Shown: one piece after another, positions 36,660 to 45,775 of the stretch
How the letters are laid out: the number at the start of each line of letters is the position of its first letter
Numbering within the stretch: the first letter of the stretch is position 1
Source of the DNA: Trichormus variabilis 0441
Lineage (GTDB): Bacteria > Cyanobacteriota > Cyanobacteriia > Cyanobacteriales > Nostocaceae
DNA length: 64,000 nucleotides
Direction: 5' to 3'
NCBI RefSeq assembly: GCF_009856605.1
Contig: NZ_CP047242.1
Span: forward strand, 1,858,001 to 1,922,000
Made by a program: the position numbers and the translations under genes
The notes under the pieces: generated by a model
Told to the model about the DNA's origin: nothing
The model's database searches: none
The model's input: only the letters and a program-made list of their open reading frames with translations

Positions 36660-37010
36660 TTATGGGTTTTCTAATTCTTGAGCAAGAGAATCAGCGTCTG
36701 GGGTAGCTTGTTGGCGTTTCAAGACTTGGCTTTCGCGCTGACTAGCATCCATACCAGCTGCGATCGCATCCCGTAATCTATCTAGAGTTTCATCCCAATT
36801 TCGCAAAGCGTTGGTAGACAGTCGATCTGCTTGAATTTGTACACTTGTTGATAAATCTTCTGCTAATTCGGGGATTGCATCAGCAGACTTTTTCAAAAGT
36901 TTACGAGTTTCGCGCCCTGTGCGTGGAGCAGCAAGTAGCCCTGCTAAAGCACCAATAGTAGCTCCCAGCATCATACCGCCAATAAATGTTCCAGAACGGT
37001 TATTAGACAT
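36660..37010 (-). CDS. YtxH-domain protein
   Basis: 116 residues. Glycine-rich membrane start (GTFIGGMMLGATIGALAGLLAAPRTGRETR) then an amphipathic helical part. YtxH proteins are small stress-linked membrane proteins. Pairs with the DUF948 gene downstream. Confidence 0.8.
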   Translation of the reverse strand: MSNNRSGTFIGGMMLGATIGALAGLLAAPRTGRETRKLLKKSADAIPELAEDLSTSVQIQADRLSTNALRNWDETLDRLRDAIAAGMDASQRESQVLKRQQATPDADSLAQELENP

Positions 37011-37150
37011 CTTATATTGTTTCTCTCCTTACACTTATTTTAGGTGGTTTTCGCCTTTTGAAAAACACCAGCAATTTTATCTGATTAATCTAGCGTGACA
37101 ATATATCAACCAAAAATGTTGCTTTTATGCCTGATCTGATTCTACAGAAT

Positions 37151-37471
37151 TTATTTTTCCGACATAGAAACTGGTTTGCGAACATAACGCCCCCAGGTAC
37201 GTTGACCGAGCAATAATAAACTCACAATTTGCCTGGTTTGCTGAATTTGACTCTGTAAACTTTGGTTACTCAACCGCAGATTTTGAAGATTTTGCTGGCC
37301 AAGATAAATATTTTCCGGTGCTTTATATAGTAAATCATGACTACAGCGCTCATAATCGAGCAGGCGATCGGCGATAAACGCTATCAGTCTTTTCAACTGC
37401 CAGACTCGCCAAGCTATATAAAGTAGTATTACAGAAACAGCAGTATTAAAAACTACAACTACTATTACCAT
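37151..37471 (-). CDS. Unknown one-helix protein
   Basis: 106 residues. A membrane helix at the N-terminus (about residues 2-22) is followed by a helical, Gln/Leu-rich part (NLQNLRLSNQSLQSQIQQ). Third in the minus-strand run with YtxH and DUF948; perhaps a related envelope protein. Function unknown. Confidence 0.6.
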   Translation of the reverse strand: MVIVVVVFNTAVSVILLYIAWRVWQLKRLIAFIADRLLDYERCSHDLLYKAPENIYLGQQNLQNLRLSNQSLQSQIQQTRQIVSLLLLGQRTWGRYVRKPVSMSEK

Positions 37472-37612
37472 TTTATTTTACGCCTTGTCTCTAGAAAACG
37501 GGTTAAGTGAGTGTAGCTTTAAGAATCAGATTTGACTAAGCTAATGCGCGTCTAAGTATATTTCAAAAATCAGGTATGAGTCCTATATAATTTAATACCT
37601 TACTAAAATTCC

Positions 37613-38614
37613 CTACAAATCTCGAAAATATTTCTTTTGAAATTTATTATATATTCTATTGATAAAAAGCTTCACCAACCTCACTTTTGTTAAACTGGGT
37701 ATATTACTTTCTTGATATTGTCTATGATCAAAAAATTCGTTTATTTCCTTTAGAATCACTTGCAAACGTTTCAGAATAGTTTCAACCCGATACTCAACAA
37801 AGAAATCTTCTGATAAATTTGCCGATGTGGAAGAATCTATCACCTTGAGAATACGTTGGACATCATATTCTTGGGAATAACCAGAGATTTTATGACAATT
37901 AAAACCAGGGTCTAAATAATCTGATAGTCCACCATTAACACTAGAAAAAACCTGACACCCACAAGCTAAAGCTTCCATTGGCTGTAAACCAAAACCTTCA
38001 CTAACATTCTGTTGCGCCCAGTATTCAGCAGAATCATAAAGATAAACTTTAGTGCGGTTAAACAGCCCAGGTAAATCCTCAACATAAGAATTAACTACCT
38101 CGACCTTACATTTTTCCTTTAACGCTGGAATAAGTTGTTTTATCAGATATTCAGAAGATTTTCGTGCCTGAACTAAAACATCTATATCTCTTTCTGTATG
38201 TAAATTTCTAAATTCAGGACTAATTTCATTTGGTAAATAATAAATGAGAGAATTGGGTGATTTTTGTCCCCAATATCCCAGGGTGTTACGACTCACAGTA
38301 ATAATAGGAATACTTGCAGGTAGGCTGAACTTATACCCTGCACTATGAGCATGATAAACCACATTGTATTGCTTGAGTTTTGCCACTAACTTGGCTATGT
38401 CAAAACCCCAGCTAATTACAAAGATTACGTCGTCCAAATTTTTCTCTTTCAACAGTTCATCAAGAAATAACTTACCGACTTCTCTTTGACGGTAAGTTAC
38501 AACCTCGGCATGACAAATTTGTTGCGCCAATTTAAATGTTTTTAACTCTGCCCAAAGACCACCACAAGCAAATTTGCCGTCAGTTCCTGGGACTAAGAAA
38601 TAAAGTTTTCGCAT
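37613..38614 (-). CDS. Glycosyltransferase, GT1/GT4-like
   Basis: 333 residues. The C-terminal donor-binding segment VSEGFGLQPMEALACGCQVFSSVNGG is the E-x7-E region of retaining GT-B enzymes. The N-terminus is LYFLVPGTDGKFACGGLWAE. Sugar donor and acceptor are unknown. Single gene, no polysaccharide cluster around. Confidence 0.78.
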   Translation of the reverse strand: MRKLYFLVPGTDGKFACGGLWAELKTFKLAQQICHAEVVTYRQREVGKLFLDELLKEKNLDDVIFVISWGFDIAKLVAKLKQYNVVYHAHSAGYKFSLPASIPIITVSRNTLGYWGQKSPNSLIYYLPNEISPEFRNLHTERDIDVLVQARKSSEYLIKQLIPALKEKCKVEVVNSYVEDLPGLFNRTKVYLYDSAEYWAQQNVSEGFGLQPMEALACGCQVFSSVNGGLSDYLDPGFNCHKISGYSQEYDVQRILKVIDSSTSANLSEDFFVEYRVETILKRLQVILKEINEFFDHRQYQESNIPSLTKVRLVKLFINRIYNKFQKKYFRDL

Positions 38615-38634
38615 GAAGGAATAGGAGCAAGGAG

Positions 38635-38663
38635 AATGACTAATGACTAATGACTAATGACTA
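38635..38663. repeat. TAATGAC tandem heptamers at the DUF6391 stop
   Basis: Four units of TAATGAC. On the minus strand they supply the last His codon and the TAG stop of the DUF6391 gene. Confidence 0.8.
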
Positions 38664-39313
38664 TCTCGCCATGTCACCTTAATAAAATGCCCTTGGCGAC
38701 CCCAAACATCGCGGGAAATAGTAATATTGTCTACTGCCAAGTTAAAAGGAATCGCAGTGGTAATGTATCGCTGTGCTATTAAGCCTAAATCGGGTGCAAG
38801 TTCAGATGCGGTGGTAGCTGCCAATCCTAAACCTATCAATTGTTCTACAGGACGGAACGGTAGCATGAGATTTACACCCACTGCTAGTCCAGCAGCCAAC
38901 AGCATAGCCACTGATAAGTTCGTACCGCACCGGGGGTGTACAGCTAAATCCCATTCACCATTGGTCAGGCGGTGGAGAGCAAGGGTGACAGCACGCCGCA
39001 AATCGCTAATATTCACCTCTCCGTAGAGGTAAAAGCCTTGGTCTGTAGACAAACCACCTAGTAGTTCGTTATCAACTTGAACTGGGCTTGGTCTACTGAT
39101 AGGCGTTTGAGTGTTTCTAGTTTCACTCAAAACCCAAACGGTGGCGTGTTCGAGGGCGTGAACTTGCCGCAACATCAAGATTTCTTTCAACCCTGGGATA
39201 AAAGACAGATTTTTGAGTAAGTCAGCATCCTGTTTTGGTTGAGGTGTCGTCAAGTCAAAATTTAGAAAATCAAAGGGAGACGAGCTACCTTGAACATAAG
39301 CAGAGGTATCCAT
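38654..39313 (-). CDS. DUF6391-type cyanobacterial protein
   Basis: I chose ATG 39313 (MDTSAYVQGSS) with GGGAG upstream; a TTG lies 10 codons earlier. About 219 residues. The block RQVHALEHATVWVLSE and later HPRCGTNLSVAMLLAAGLAVG are shared by a family of uncharacterised cyanobacterial and chloroflexal proteins; the HALEHAT and HPRCGTN blocks look like metal-site residues, which is a guess. Two membrane stretches follow. Confidence 0.65.
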   Translation of the reverse strand: MDTSAYVQGSSSPFDFLNFDLTTPQPKQDADLLKNLSFIPGLKEILMLRQVHALEHATVWVLSETRNTQTPISRPSPVQVDNELLGGLSTDQGFYLYGEVNISDLRRAVTLALHRLTNGEWDLAVHPRCGTNLSVAMLLAAGLAVGVNLMLPFRPVEQLIGLGLAATTASELAPDLGLIAQRYITTAIPFNLAVDNITISRDVWGRQGHFIKVTWRDSH

Positions 39314-39736
39314 AAGAACACTGCTCCCAAGTTGATGGAGCAATATAGATTTCTTACAAATGTAACGCTTGAAGCTAGGGATTGTTGCTAATTTTTGTTG
39401 ATGATTTTTTCAAGGTCTATTGACATGAGTTTAAGTCGCCGCCCATCGAGTCTAACGTGATGCTTCGTTAAGGGCTAACGCTCGTACCAAAGTGGAGGTC
39501 TGAAGGAATAATGGTTTTAAACACTTACCCATTATCCCTCATACCTTTATCACCACTCGGTCGAGCAATAACTGCTTGATGTTGACGTTTATCAGACTTG
39601 CGCTAGAGGTTCACAAATGAAAGATGCGTGAGGAGAAAACAATCAGTAAACCATCAAAATTATCTGTATTACCAGACAACATTCGTCGCTATGCTAGATG
39701 CACAGAATGGCGTTTGCCACGCGCCATTAATTTTTG
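39314..39736. other. Spacer, nothing firm
   Basis: Contains the palindrome-poor, mixed-content DNA between the DUF6391 and LuxR-type genes. A plus-strand frame at 39624-39866 is mostly the shadow of the regulator. Confidence 0.35.
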
Positions 39737-40000
39737 TCAATCGTTCTGGTTTGGTAGAGAACAGCAGTTAACGTCATTCAAGCAGACTTTACCCCACTGT
39801 AAAGCCCATCGGACAAGCGCTACTCGGTTTTCCGTTCGTGTCTTGTCGAGGATGTTGCTAATGTGATTATCAACTGTGCGTTTGCTAATTTCCAGTTTTG
39901 CTGCAATCTCTTGGTTAGTTAAGCCAGCGGCCACTAAGTCGATAATTTGCAGTTCTCTGTCTGACAGAGTAACAGGGGTCTGAGACTCGCCACCAGCCAT
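39737..40000 (-). CDS. pedR: PedR-like small LuxR-type regulator
   Basis: The 87-residue form from ATG 40000 (MAGGESQTPVTLSDRE) has GGAGG upstream; the frame is open 27 codons further. It is almost only a GerE/LuxR HTH: LSDRELQIIDLVAAGLTNQEIAAKLEISKRTVDNHISNIL. Size and the Cys cluster near the end (Cys73, 79, 80) match Synechocystis PedR, a redox-responsive regulator controlled by thioredoxin through Cys80. If so it senses photosynthetic electron flow. The gene name is by resemblance. Confidence 0.7.
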   Translation of the reverse strand: MAGGESQTPVTLSDRELQIIDLVAAGLTNQEIAAKLEISKRTVDNHISNILDKTRTENRVALVRWALQWGKVCLNDVNCCSLPNQND

Positions 40001-40525
40001 GAGTTCTTTTTTCCTCCGTTGGTATATGTACTTATCACCTTTCTTAATTCTAGAAGATTCTTTTGGCTGTAGGGATTTCAAGTGTTAGCTGTAATACAAT
40101 TGACAATATTTTTTTTCTTTTTTAAAGGAATGATAATTTAATTAAATTTTCTATATATGTATTAAATAATATATTCAATACACAAAATATACTTAATAAA
40201 TTCTAGTTGTAGTGCGTATTTTTTCAGCATATACATATAAAATATGTATAAATAATGTCTTAGCATTGGGGAAAAACAAGTATCTCCAGGGTTGATAGCG
40301 TAGAAATTGGGTTTTGCGGCTTTTATCTTAATTGAAGATATATGTGACATTTGGCACTTTTTAATAAAAGTTCTGGCGTTGCCGATTAGTAAAATGATTG
40401 AATTGGTTCATTTTCTGTGATTTGGAAACTCCTGCACTCCGATACTTGTCTTCATACTAATACTTCAAGATTGCCTGTTTGAGCATCTGCATCACATTTA
40501 CAGTATCATTTACTACATTAAATAT
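40001..40525. other. Very AT-rich divergent spacer
   Basis: About 525 bp between pedR-like (-) and a thioredoxin-fold gene (+). Long A/T runs; a 62-codon frame at 40162-40350 has no support. No consensus operator seen. Confidence 0.4.
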
Positions 40526-41767
40526 ATGAAATTTAGCAACCTCAGAAATCCTTGTATCTTGATGATAATCAGCTTGAGTTTTTTACAGGCTGCTGATGCC
40601 CGAACTCCTGTAAGTCGAGCATCCCAACTATCTCAAGAAGTAGCAACATTGCGAAAACAGGGGACAAAGGGGTTGCAAGTGTTTCTGAAATCCCATAACA
40701 GTCAACTTAATAACCCCCAAGTCAGAAAGGCTTTAGATGCACTCTGCCAGCAACGAGACTGTTATGCTTCTCGTCTTTACTGGTACACTGATATAGAACA
40801 AGCTAAAGCAGCCGCTCAGGCTAGTGGTAAGCCGATTTTATCTTTACGGTTGTTAGGTAAGCTTGATCAGGATTTGAGTTGTGCTAATAGTCGATTCTTC
40901 CGTGTTGCACTATATCCCAATGCAGAAATTTCTCATCTGCTGCAAGACCGTTTTATTTTACACTGGCAATCAGTGCGCCCTGTACCAAAGGTGACAATCG
41001 ACTTTGGTGATGGTCGGAAACTAGAACGGACGGTTACAGGTAATAGCATTCACTATATATTGGATGGGTCTGGTCGCCCTATTGATGCTATACCTGGACT
41101 TTACAGCCCTAAAGCTTTCTTGCAACGACTACAACAAGCTGAATTAGTAGCCCAAGAATATCGCCAGCTTCCTGTTGCCAATCGTGATGCTTTTCTAAAA
41201 AAATATCACAGCGATCGCCTGCAAGCAATCCAAACCCAATGGACAGCAGATTTATCGCAACTGGGAATTAATTCTCTTCCCCGTTTGACACAATCACCAA
41301 ATAACACGAGTCAGCCACCAACAGCAGAGTTAGCAGGTTCTTTGGCAGTGTCTAAGATGGTAGTTGAACGTCCCTTACTCAGGACTATTCAGCCTACTAA
41401 CAATCGAGAGACGTTGGCAAAAATCACAGATGAGGAATCTTGGAACAAAATCGCTCAACTTTACATAGCTGATACTAAGCTAGATCAAAACAGCGTTGCT
41501 TTGATCAGAGCTAAAACTAAAGCAGCTAATTTACAGAAATTGGTAAAAAACTTTGAGTCAGCAATGGCTTTAGATACAGTCAGAAATGAATATATGCTAC
41601 ACAGCCAAATTCATCAATGGTTTGTGGAAGGTAATCAGACTAGCAATGTGGCAATACTCAATGAGAAAGTATATGCTCAACTGTTTCTAACTCCTAGTTC
41701 TGACCCTTGGTTGGGACTTGCCCCTGATGACACATACAGCGCTATCGATAATGATGGAATCCGTTGA
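40526..41767 (+). CDS. Exported thioredoxin-fold protein without CxxC
   Basis: 413 residues with a signal peptide ending ADA near residue 25. The middle (ASRLYWYTDIEQAKAAAQ, GKPILSLRLLG, then CANSRFFRVAL, then FILHW) follows the thioredoxin-like pattern in which a CxxC would lie after the first strand; here it reads CANSR, so only one Cys remains. Redox catalysis is therefore unlikely. The C-terminal 150 residues are helical and not recognised. Probably periplasmic or lumenal. Confidence 0.6.
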   Translation: MKFSNLRNPCILMIISLSFLQAADARTPVSRASQLSQEVATLRKQGTKGLQVFLKSHNSQLNNPQVRKALDALCQQRDCYASRLYWYTDIEQAKAAAQASGKPILSLRLLGKLDQDLSCANSRFFRVALYPNAEISHLLQDRFILHWQSVRPVPKVTIDFGDGRKLERTVTGNSIHYILDGSGRPIDAIPGLYSPKAFLQRLQQAELVAQEYRQLPVANRDAFLKKYHSDRLQAIQTQWTADLSQLGINSLPRLTQSPNNTSQPPTAELAGSLAVSKMVVERPLLRTIQPTNNRETLAKITDEESWNKIAQLYIADTKLDQNSVALIRAKTKAANLQKLVKNFESAMALDTVRNEYMLHSQIHQWFVEGNQTSNVAILNEKVYAQLFLTPSSDPWLGLAPDDTYSAIDNDGIR

Positions 41768-41828
41768 TTATTCTCTGTTTTTAAGCTAATAAGTCTAGTT
41801 TTTGCTGTTATTTTTCAGCTATTGTGCT

Positions 41829-41930
41829 TTTAAGTTGCACAATCTATTGTGAGGCCTGTTAGCTGTTGACCGTTGAGAGTCAACAGTTAACAGTCCTGAT
41901 TAGTAGTTATGCAATTTAGGCACCCATCAG
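41829..41930. repeat. About 100-bp dispersed element, copy A
   Basis: AAGTTGCACAATCTATTGTG, GAGGCCTGTTAGCTGTTGAC..., CAACAGTTAACAG, then GATTAGTAGTTATGCAATTT. Copies B (42972) and C (48276) share all these blocks in the same order and orientation. Confidence 0.85.
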
Positions 41931-42052
41931 TTTAACTAGGCGGATTAGCTTTGGTCTTGCTTTTGATGTGATACCGATACGATTGCAAACATTAGTGTTG
42001 AAAGTCCCCTGAGAAAGGGGAGGTTTTAAACCCAAATTTTCGGCAACAAAGT

Positions 42053-42640
42053 TCAAGAAGCTGCGGACTGCAATTTTTCCAGTCGAGCCAAAACTTCTGT
42101 ACTATGAACAGACGGGTTAACTTTGACAAAAGTCTCCCGGAGAATACCTTGTGGATCAATGATAAAGCTATGACGCATAGATACAAAACCGATCCAAGAA
42201 CCATAGGCTTTACTAACTGCACCATCAGTATCAGCCAACAAAGGAAATTTTAGACCCTCGGAATCACAAAATTCAGCATGGGAGTCTATATCATCAGCGC
42301 TCACACCAATAATCTGGACATTTTTATCCACATAGGTTGGTAAATCTTGCTGAAAACGACGAGCTTCAATTGTGCAACCAGATGTAAAATCCTTAGGGTA
42401 AAAATACAAGACCACCCACTTACCCCGAAAATCAGCAAGAGAAAGCTTACCATCACCTGTATTGGTTGGTAAGGTAAAATCGGGTGCAGGTTGGTTAATA
42501 GCGGGGAGTTTGCCCCCAAGAGCATAGGCAGTAGGGGCAAAATTTAACCAGCTAATGACAGCAAAGCAGCTGACAAGCAAAATATGCAGAAAATTGCGTC
42601 GGGAAATCATGATGTAAACAAGAATGATAACTTTACACAA
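42053..42640 (-). CDS. prxQ: Peroxiredoxin Q/BCP, exported
   Basis: 195 residues with an N-terminal signal (about residues 1-40, ending AYA). The peroxidatic site is FTSGCTIEARRF. The usual resolving Cys five residues later (C-x4-C) is replaced by Arg, so it may work by a one-Cys mechanism or use another thiol. It reduces peroxides, probably in the lumen or periplasm. It is followed by SipA upstream on the same strand. Confidence 0.88.
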   Translation of the reverse strand: MCKVIILVYIMISRRNFLHILLVSCFAVISWLNFAPTAYALGGKLPAINQPAPDFTLPTNTGDGKLSLADFRGKWVVLYFYPKDFTSGCTIEARRFQQDLPTYVDKNVQIIGVSADDIDSHAEFCDSEGLKFPLLADTDGAVSKAYGSWIGFVSMRHSFIIDPQGILRETFVKVNPSVHSTEVLARLEKLQSAAS

Positions 42641-42697
42641 GTTTACAATTCTTGGGGGATGGGGGTATAGATATTCCAGTTGACAATCCTTGTACCT

Positions 42698-42940
42698 TTA
42701 CACATCATGATTTTCTGGAAGCTTATCCACACTTTCGATGTATTGGCTATCGATGAGAAAGGCACCTCTACTAAAGCGGACACCCCAATATCCGCCAGGA
42801 CGACGGTCAAGTACAATGCCTTCTTCGCCAAGTTGAATCACATCAGGGGGGCGTAGCATAGGCATGGGGTCTGCGGTTTTGATATAGGGCGGTAATGCCA
42901 CAACACGGACTTTACTACCAACGATAAATTCTTCAGACAT
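42698..42940 (-). CDS. sipA: SipA (NblS-interacting protein, DUF3148)
   Basis: Start at ATG 42940 (MSEEFIVGSKVRV), 80 residues; the frame is open 20 codons further, into the repeat-bearing promoter region. The body VRVVALPPYIKTADPMPMLR then GYWGVRFSRGAFLIDSQYIE is an SH3-like fold, nearly invariant in cyanobacteria. SipA binds the sensor kinase NblS and stimulates it, in high-light and nutrient stress control. prxQ follows 57 bp downstream on the same strand. Confidence 0.88.
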   Translation of the reverse strand: MSEEFIVGSKVRVVALPPYIKTADPMPMLRPPDVIQLGEEGIVLDRRPGGYWGVRFSRGAFLIDSQYIESVDKLPENHDV

Positions 42941-43355
42941 ATGATTCGTAAGAAACGAGAGTCCCAGTAAGCTATTGTGATTTGAAGTTGCACAATCCAT
43001 CGTGAGGGCTGTTGACTGTTGAGAGTTGACAATGAACAGTTACCAGTTAACAGCCATGATTAGTAGTTATGCAACTTAGACGCGCATTAGCTTATCTCCA
43101 CAATACCGGGATTCTGAAGCCTTCAATATTCTCTTTTGTAGGCAATTAATTGACATTACTTCAACTTAAAAATTTTCGCTACACTTTTAAGTTTTAAGTG
43201 CTATGTTATACTCCTAGCGAGCCAGCATCATCGAATATGTGCTGAACTCATTTGTTAAATTTACTTAATTTTAGGTGGATAAAGTTAGTAAAATTTCCAA
43301 CATCACTTAGAATTAAACCTGATCTGCACTTAAAATCTTCGTTTTTTATAACATC
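42941..43355. other. Divergent spacer with a dispersed element
   Basis: Holds copy B of the 100-bp element (42972-43095), then AT-rich DNA ahead of the GDI-motif genes. Confidence 0.5.
42972..43095. repeat. About 100-bp dispersed element, copy B
   Basis: TTGAAGTTGCACAATCCATC, GTGAGGGCTGTTGACTGTTG, AACAGCCATGATTAGTAGTT, then GCGCATTAGCTTA. Lies about 30 bp upstream of sipA, in its likely promoter region. Confidence 0.85.
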
Positions 43356-43817
43356 ATGGAAATTACCGTCACTGAAGAATCAGTAAAGAAAAGTAAAATT
43401 CTGAAATCAGAAAAAGATGATTTCCAGTCAATAATTACGCATCTTGATTCTAACAACTTAGATGCTAACAGAATTATTGATGCTATTAAGTCAGCGATCG
43501 CTGAAGTTGTGGAACTAGAAATCACTACTTGGGTAGCAGAGCCATCAACGCAATTAGAGGAAGAACTACACCACATCACCGAAATTGCTAAACCAGGAAA
43601 CCGAATTTACACCAAAATTAATTTGATCAGTGGAGATATAGAAAACGAAGTAGGTAGTCAGTTCTTGGCTAGTGGGCCTTATGCCGAACTACTCAACTTC
43701 CATTTAGTTCAAGTGAAAGATAGTCGAGAAATCATGCAGAAGAACATAGAAAGCGTCCAGAAAATATATAAAATTCTGATGGAAATGTATAACTCTCGCA
43801 AAACAGTACAACTGTAA
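43356..43817 (+). CDS. GDI-motif protein 1 (unknown)
   Basis: 153 residues, soluble, helical. It contains YTKINLISGDIENEVGSQF and then a His 23 residues after the G of GDI (LLNFHLVQV). The neighbours repeat this pattern. N-terminal half: a helical stretch LDANRIIDAIKSAIAEVVEL then ITTWVAEPS. No known domain recognised. Separated from gene 2 by 97 bp on the same strand. Confidence 0.7.
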   Translation: MEITVTEESVKKSKILKSEKDDFQSIITHLDSNNLDANRIIDAIKSAIAEVVELEITTWVAEPSTQLEEELHHITEIAKPGNRIYTKINLISGDIENEVGSQFLASGPYAELLNFHLVQVKDSREIMQKNIESVQKIYKILMEMYNSRKTVQL

Positions 43818-43914
43818 AAGGCGTTGTAGATTTGAGATTAAATAATTAGCCTCTACTTCTACTACAGGTATCACTTAATAACAAGATTTGCCAGAATAAT
43901 AAAGGGTAATTGCT

Positions 43915-44829
43915 ATGCAAAATAAGACTCAAGGAATGGACGCTCTTGAGAATAAAAATGCGCGTGGTGGTATATTAAGTAATAGTAGTAGATCCACAGA
44001 TAGTAATCAAACAAAAGATACTATTGAGATTAAATGTAGGAATTTATTAGATAAATTTGTTTCATCTGTACAAATATTAGTTGATGATATTACAGCCTTA
44101 GAAGTCAATACTATGGTTGTTCATAATATTACCGGGACTAAATTTAGTGCGTGGGAAGCTTATCAAGAAATTTATTCCATACATGATAAAGATTATTTTA
44201 AAGTCAAAGGAATTCCTGACGATAGCCCATTACGAGAGCGTTATCAACGTCTCTTCGCTCAACTTGAGAGAGAGTATTTTTATATAATTATTGAGGATGA
44301 GAGACTGCACAACAAAAAAGTAGAACAATATCACAGACGCTTGGCATTTCTCAAAGAAATTAAACAAGGAAATATAGTGGAATCAGACCCTCGATATGTA
44401 GAATTAGCCCGCCCTATATTACCTTCTCCCTCTCCTGTTATTGATGGTGGAGATTCAGACAATCGTAACGAAAATTGGCAACAAGAATGGGAACAAAATT
44501 GCCAAGAAATTCATACGCTTTTGATTAATGATAAATTTGTGCGTACTCTGCGGAAGATTGCTGAATTGAAAGCGGCTCTTGATGGTGGAGATGTGACAAG
44601 TACTAGGACTGATACTATTTACGCTCAAACTGTTATGCAGTTAGATGGAGATATTATCACTCGATATCATAAAGACCTGTTCAGTTTACCAGAAGAAACA
44701 AAAAACTTGATACTGCAAGTTCACAATGAAGGTGTAGTTACTGGTGAAAAACAATGGCATGGAATACTAGATTTTATGATTAATTTGGTAAGAAACATGG
44801 CAAATTTAGCTGTCAATGGAAGACAATAA
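43915..44829 (+). CDS. GDI-motif protein 2 (unknown)
   Basis: 304 residues. An N-terminal low-complexity start, then helices (KCRNLLDKFVSSVQILVDDITALEVNTMV), a middle acidic/Ser-Pro linker (PSPSPVIDGGDSDNRNEN) and near the C-terminus YAQTVMQLDGDIITRYHKDLF with His 25 residues after the G (LILQVH). It also shows EVNTMVV near residue 62, similar to ELEITTWVA in gene 1. Its stop lies 14 bp inside gene 3. No known family recognised. Confidence 0.7.
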   Translation: MQNKTQGMDALENKNARGGILSNSSRSTDSNQTKDTIEIKCRNLLDKFVSSVQILVDDITALEVNTMVVHNITGTKFSAWEAYQEIYSIHDKDYFKVKGIPDDSPLRERYQRLFAQLEREYFYIIIEDERLHNKKVEQYHRRLAFLKEIKQGNIVESDPRYVELARPILPSPSPVIDGGDSDNRNENWQQEWEQNCQEIHTLLINDKFVRTLRKIAELKAALDGGDVTSTRTDTIYAQTVMQLDGDIITRYHKDLFSLPEETKNLILQVHNEGVVTGEKQWHGILDFMINLVRNMANLAVNGRQ

Positions 44830-45775
44830 GATCCAAACAAATAATCCTGCTGATGTTATAATTTCTATTTCCTTGCAAATTCCCCAAGGCAATACTTTAC
44901 AACTTCAGGTTGAGCAAAATGATTATAGTTTTTACCTGAATCAGCAAGTCGTAGAACAAATTCAAGAAGCTAAAAACAAGGGTATTGCTCTGGAAATTCC
45001 GCTAAAGCTTTTGCTACCTCTTTGGTATTACACTTGCTTTAGTCATAATGTTGTATCAACAAACAAAGAAGAAGATGGGACGAGGAAAACTGTAACGAAG
45101 TCTTATACTATTTTTTTAATAAATATTTTGCAAGCCTTTTGGAGTAAATCTCTACAAAATAACACTTCTTTACAACCTGGTTTTACTTTCACCTCTTATT
45201 ATCAGCCAGAGCAATTACAATCTGTTGATACTCATAAACAAGAACGGGTTTTGCAAAGCGTTGTTTTGTTTCATGGCGATATTTTGCACAAGATTAAATG
45301 GGACTTGCTAAATAACAATTTTGATTGCCAGAAAATTGTTGCCGCTCACTATTGGCTCATAGAACAAATTTTAGGAGCTTTGAGGAGTAAGTTAAATCTA
45401 TTAGTTTGGGAAATAGCGGCGATTGTGCCTGCTGGTTTTTTGGCTTATAATTCACATTCTGTGAATGGATTAACATCAATAATAACTTGGATAGGTGCGA
45501 CTATAACAATAGCTTTTAGCCGCCCTGTATTGGTAAAGATTTTACGAAGATTTACTACTCTTAAAAGCGGAAACTTAGATAATTGGGCGTGGGCTATAGT
45601 TTGTAGTGTTTCTGGTATTATTTTTTATGGTTTTGAGGAGTTGAGTGATATTTACTTATTGTTGTTGCTAATTCTTTCATGGTTGACACCAGAAATTGTC
45701 AAACGTACTTTACGTTATATCTGGCCACAACTAGGTAAATTCATGATACGCTCACTCTCCCGCTTACCTATTTAA
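44816..45775 (+). CDS. GDI-motif protein 3, membrane-anchored (unknown)
   Basis: 319 residues, overlapping gene 2 by 14 bp, so translation is coupled. The N-terminal half is soluble. At residues 150-175 it reads VLFHGDILHKIKWDLLNNNF and the His follows 24 residues after the G (IVAAHYWLIEQIL). Four membrane helices follow (about 196-216, 219-242, 257-276, 279-298). The layout suggests a shared sensor/binding domain coupled to a membrane part. Convergent with ackA, overlapping by 12 bp. Confidence 0.7.
   Translation: MEDNKIQTNNPADVIISISLQIPQGNTLQLQVEQNDYSFYLNQQVVEQIQEAKNKGIALEIPLKLLLPLWYYTCFSHNVVSTNKEEDGTRKTVTKSYTIFLINILQAFWSKSLQNNTSLQPGFTFTSYYQPEQLQSVDTHKQERVLQSVVLFHGDILHKIKWDLLNNNFDCQKIVAAHYWLIEQILGALRSKLNLLVWEIAAIVPAGFLAYNSHSVNGLTSIITWIGATITIAFSRPVLVKILRRFTTLKSGNLDNWAWAIVCSVSGIIFYGFEELSDIYLLLLLILSWLTPEIVKRTLRYIWPQLGKFMIRSLSRLPI

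Noticed and set aside
39624..39866. 80-codon plus-strand frame
   Set aside because: Its second half is antisense to the PedR-like HTH gene, which is clearly the real one.
40162..40350. 62-codon minus-strand frame upstream of the thioredoxin-fold gene
   Set aside because: AT-rich translation with no ribosome site or motif.
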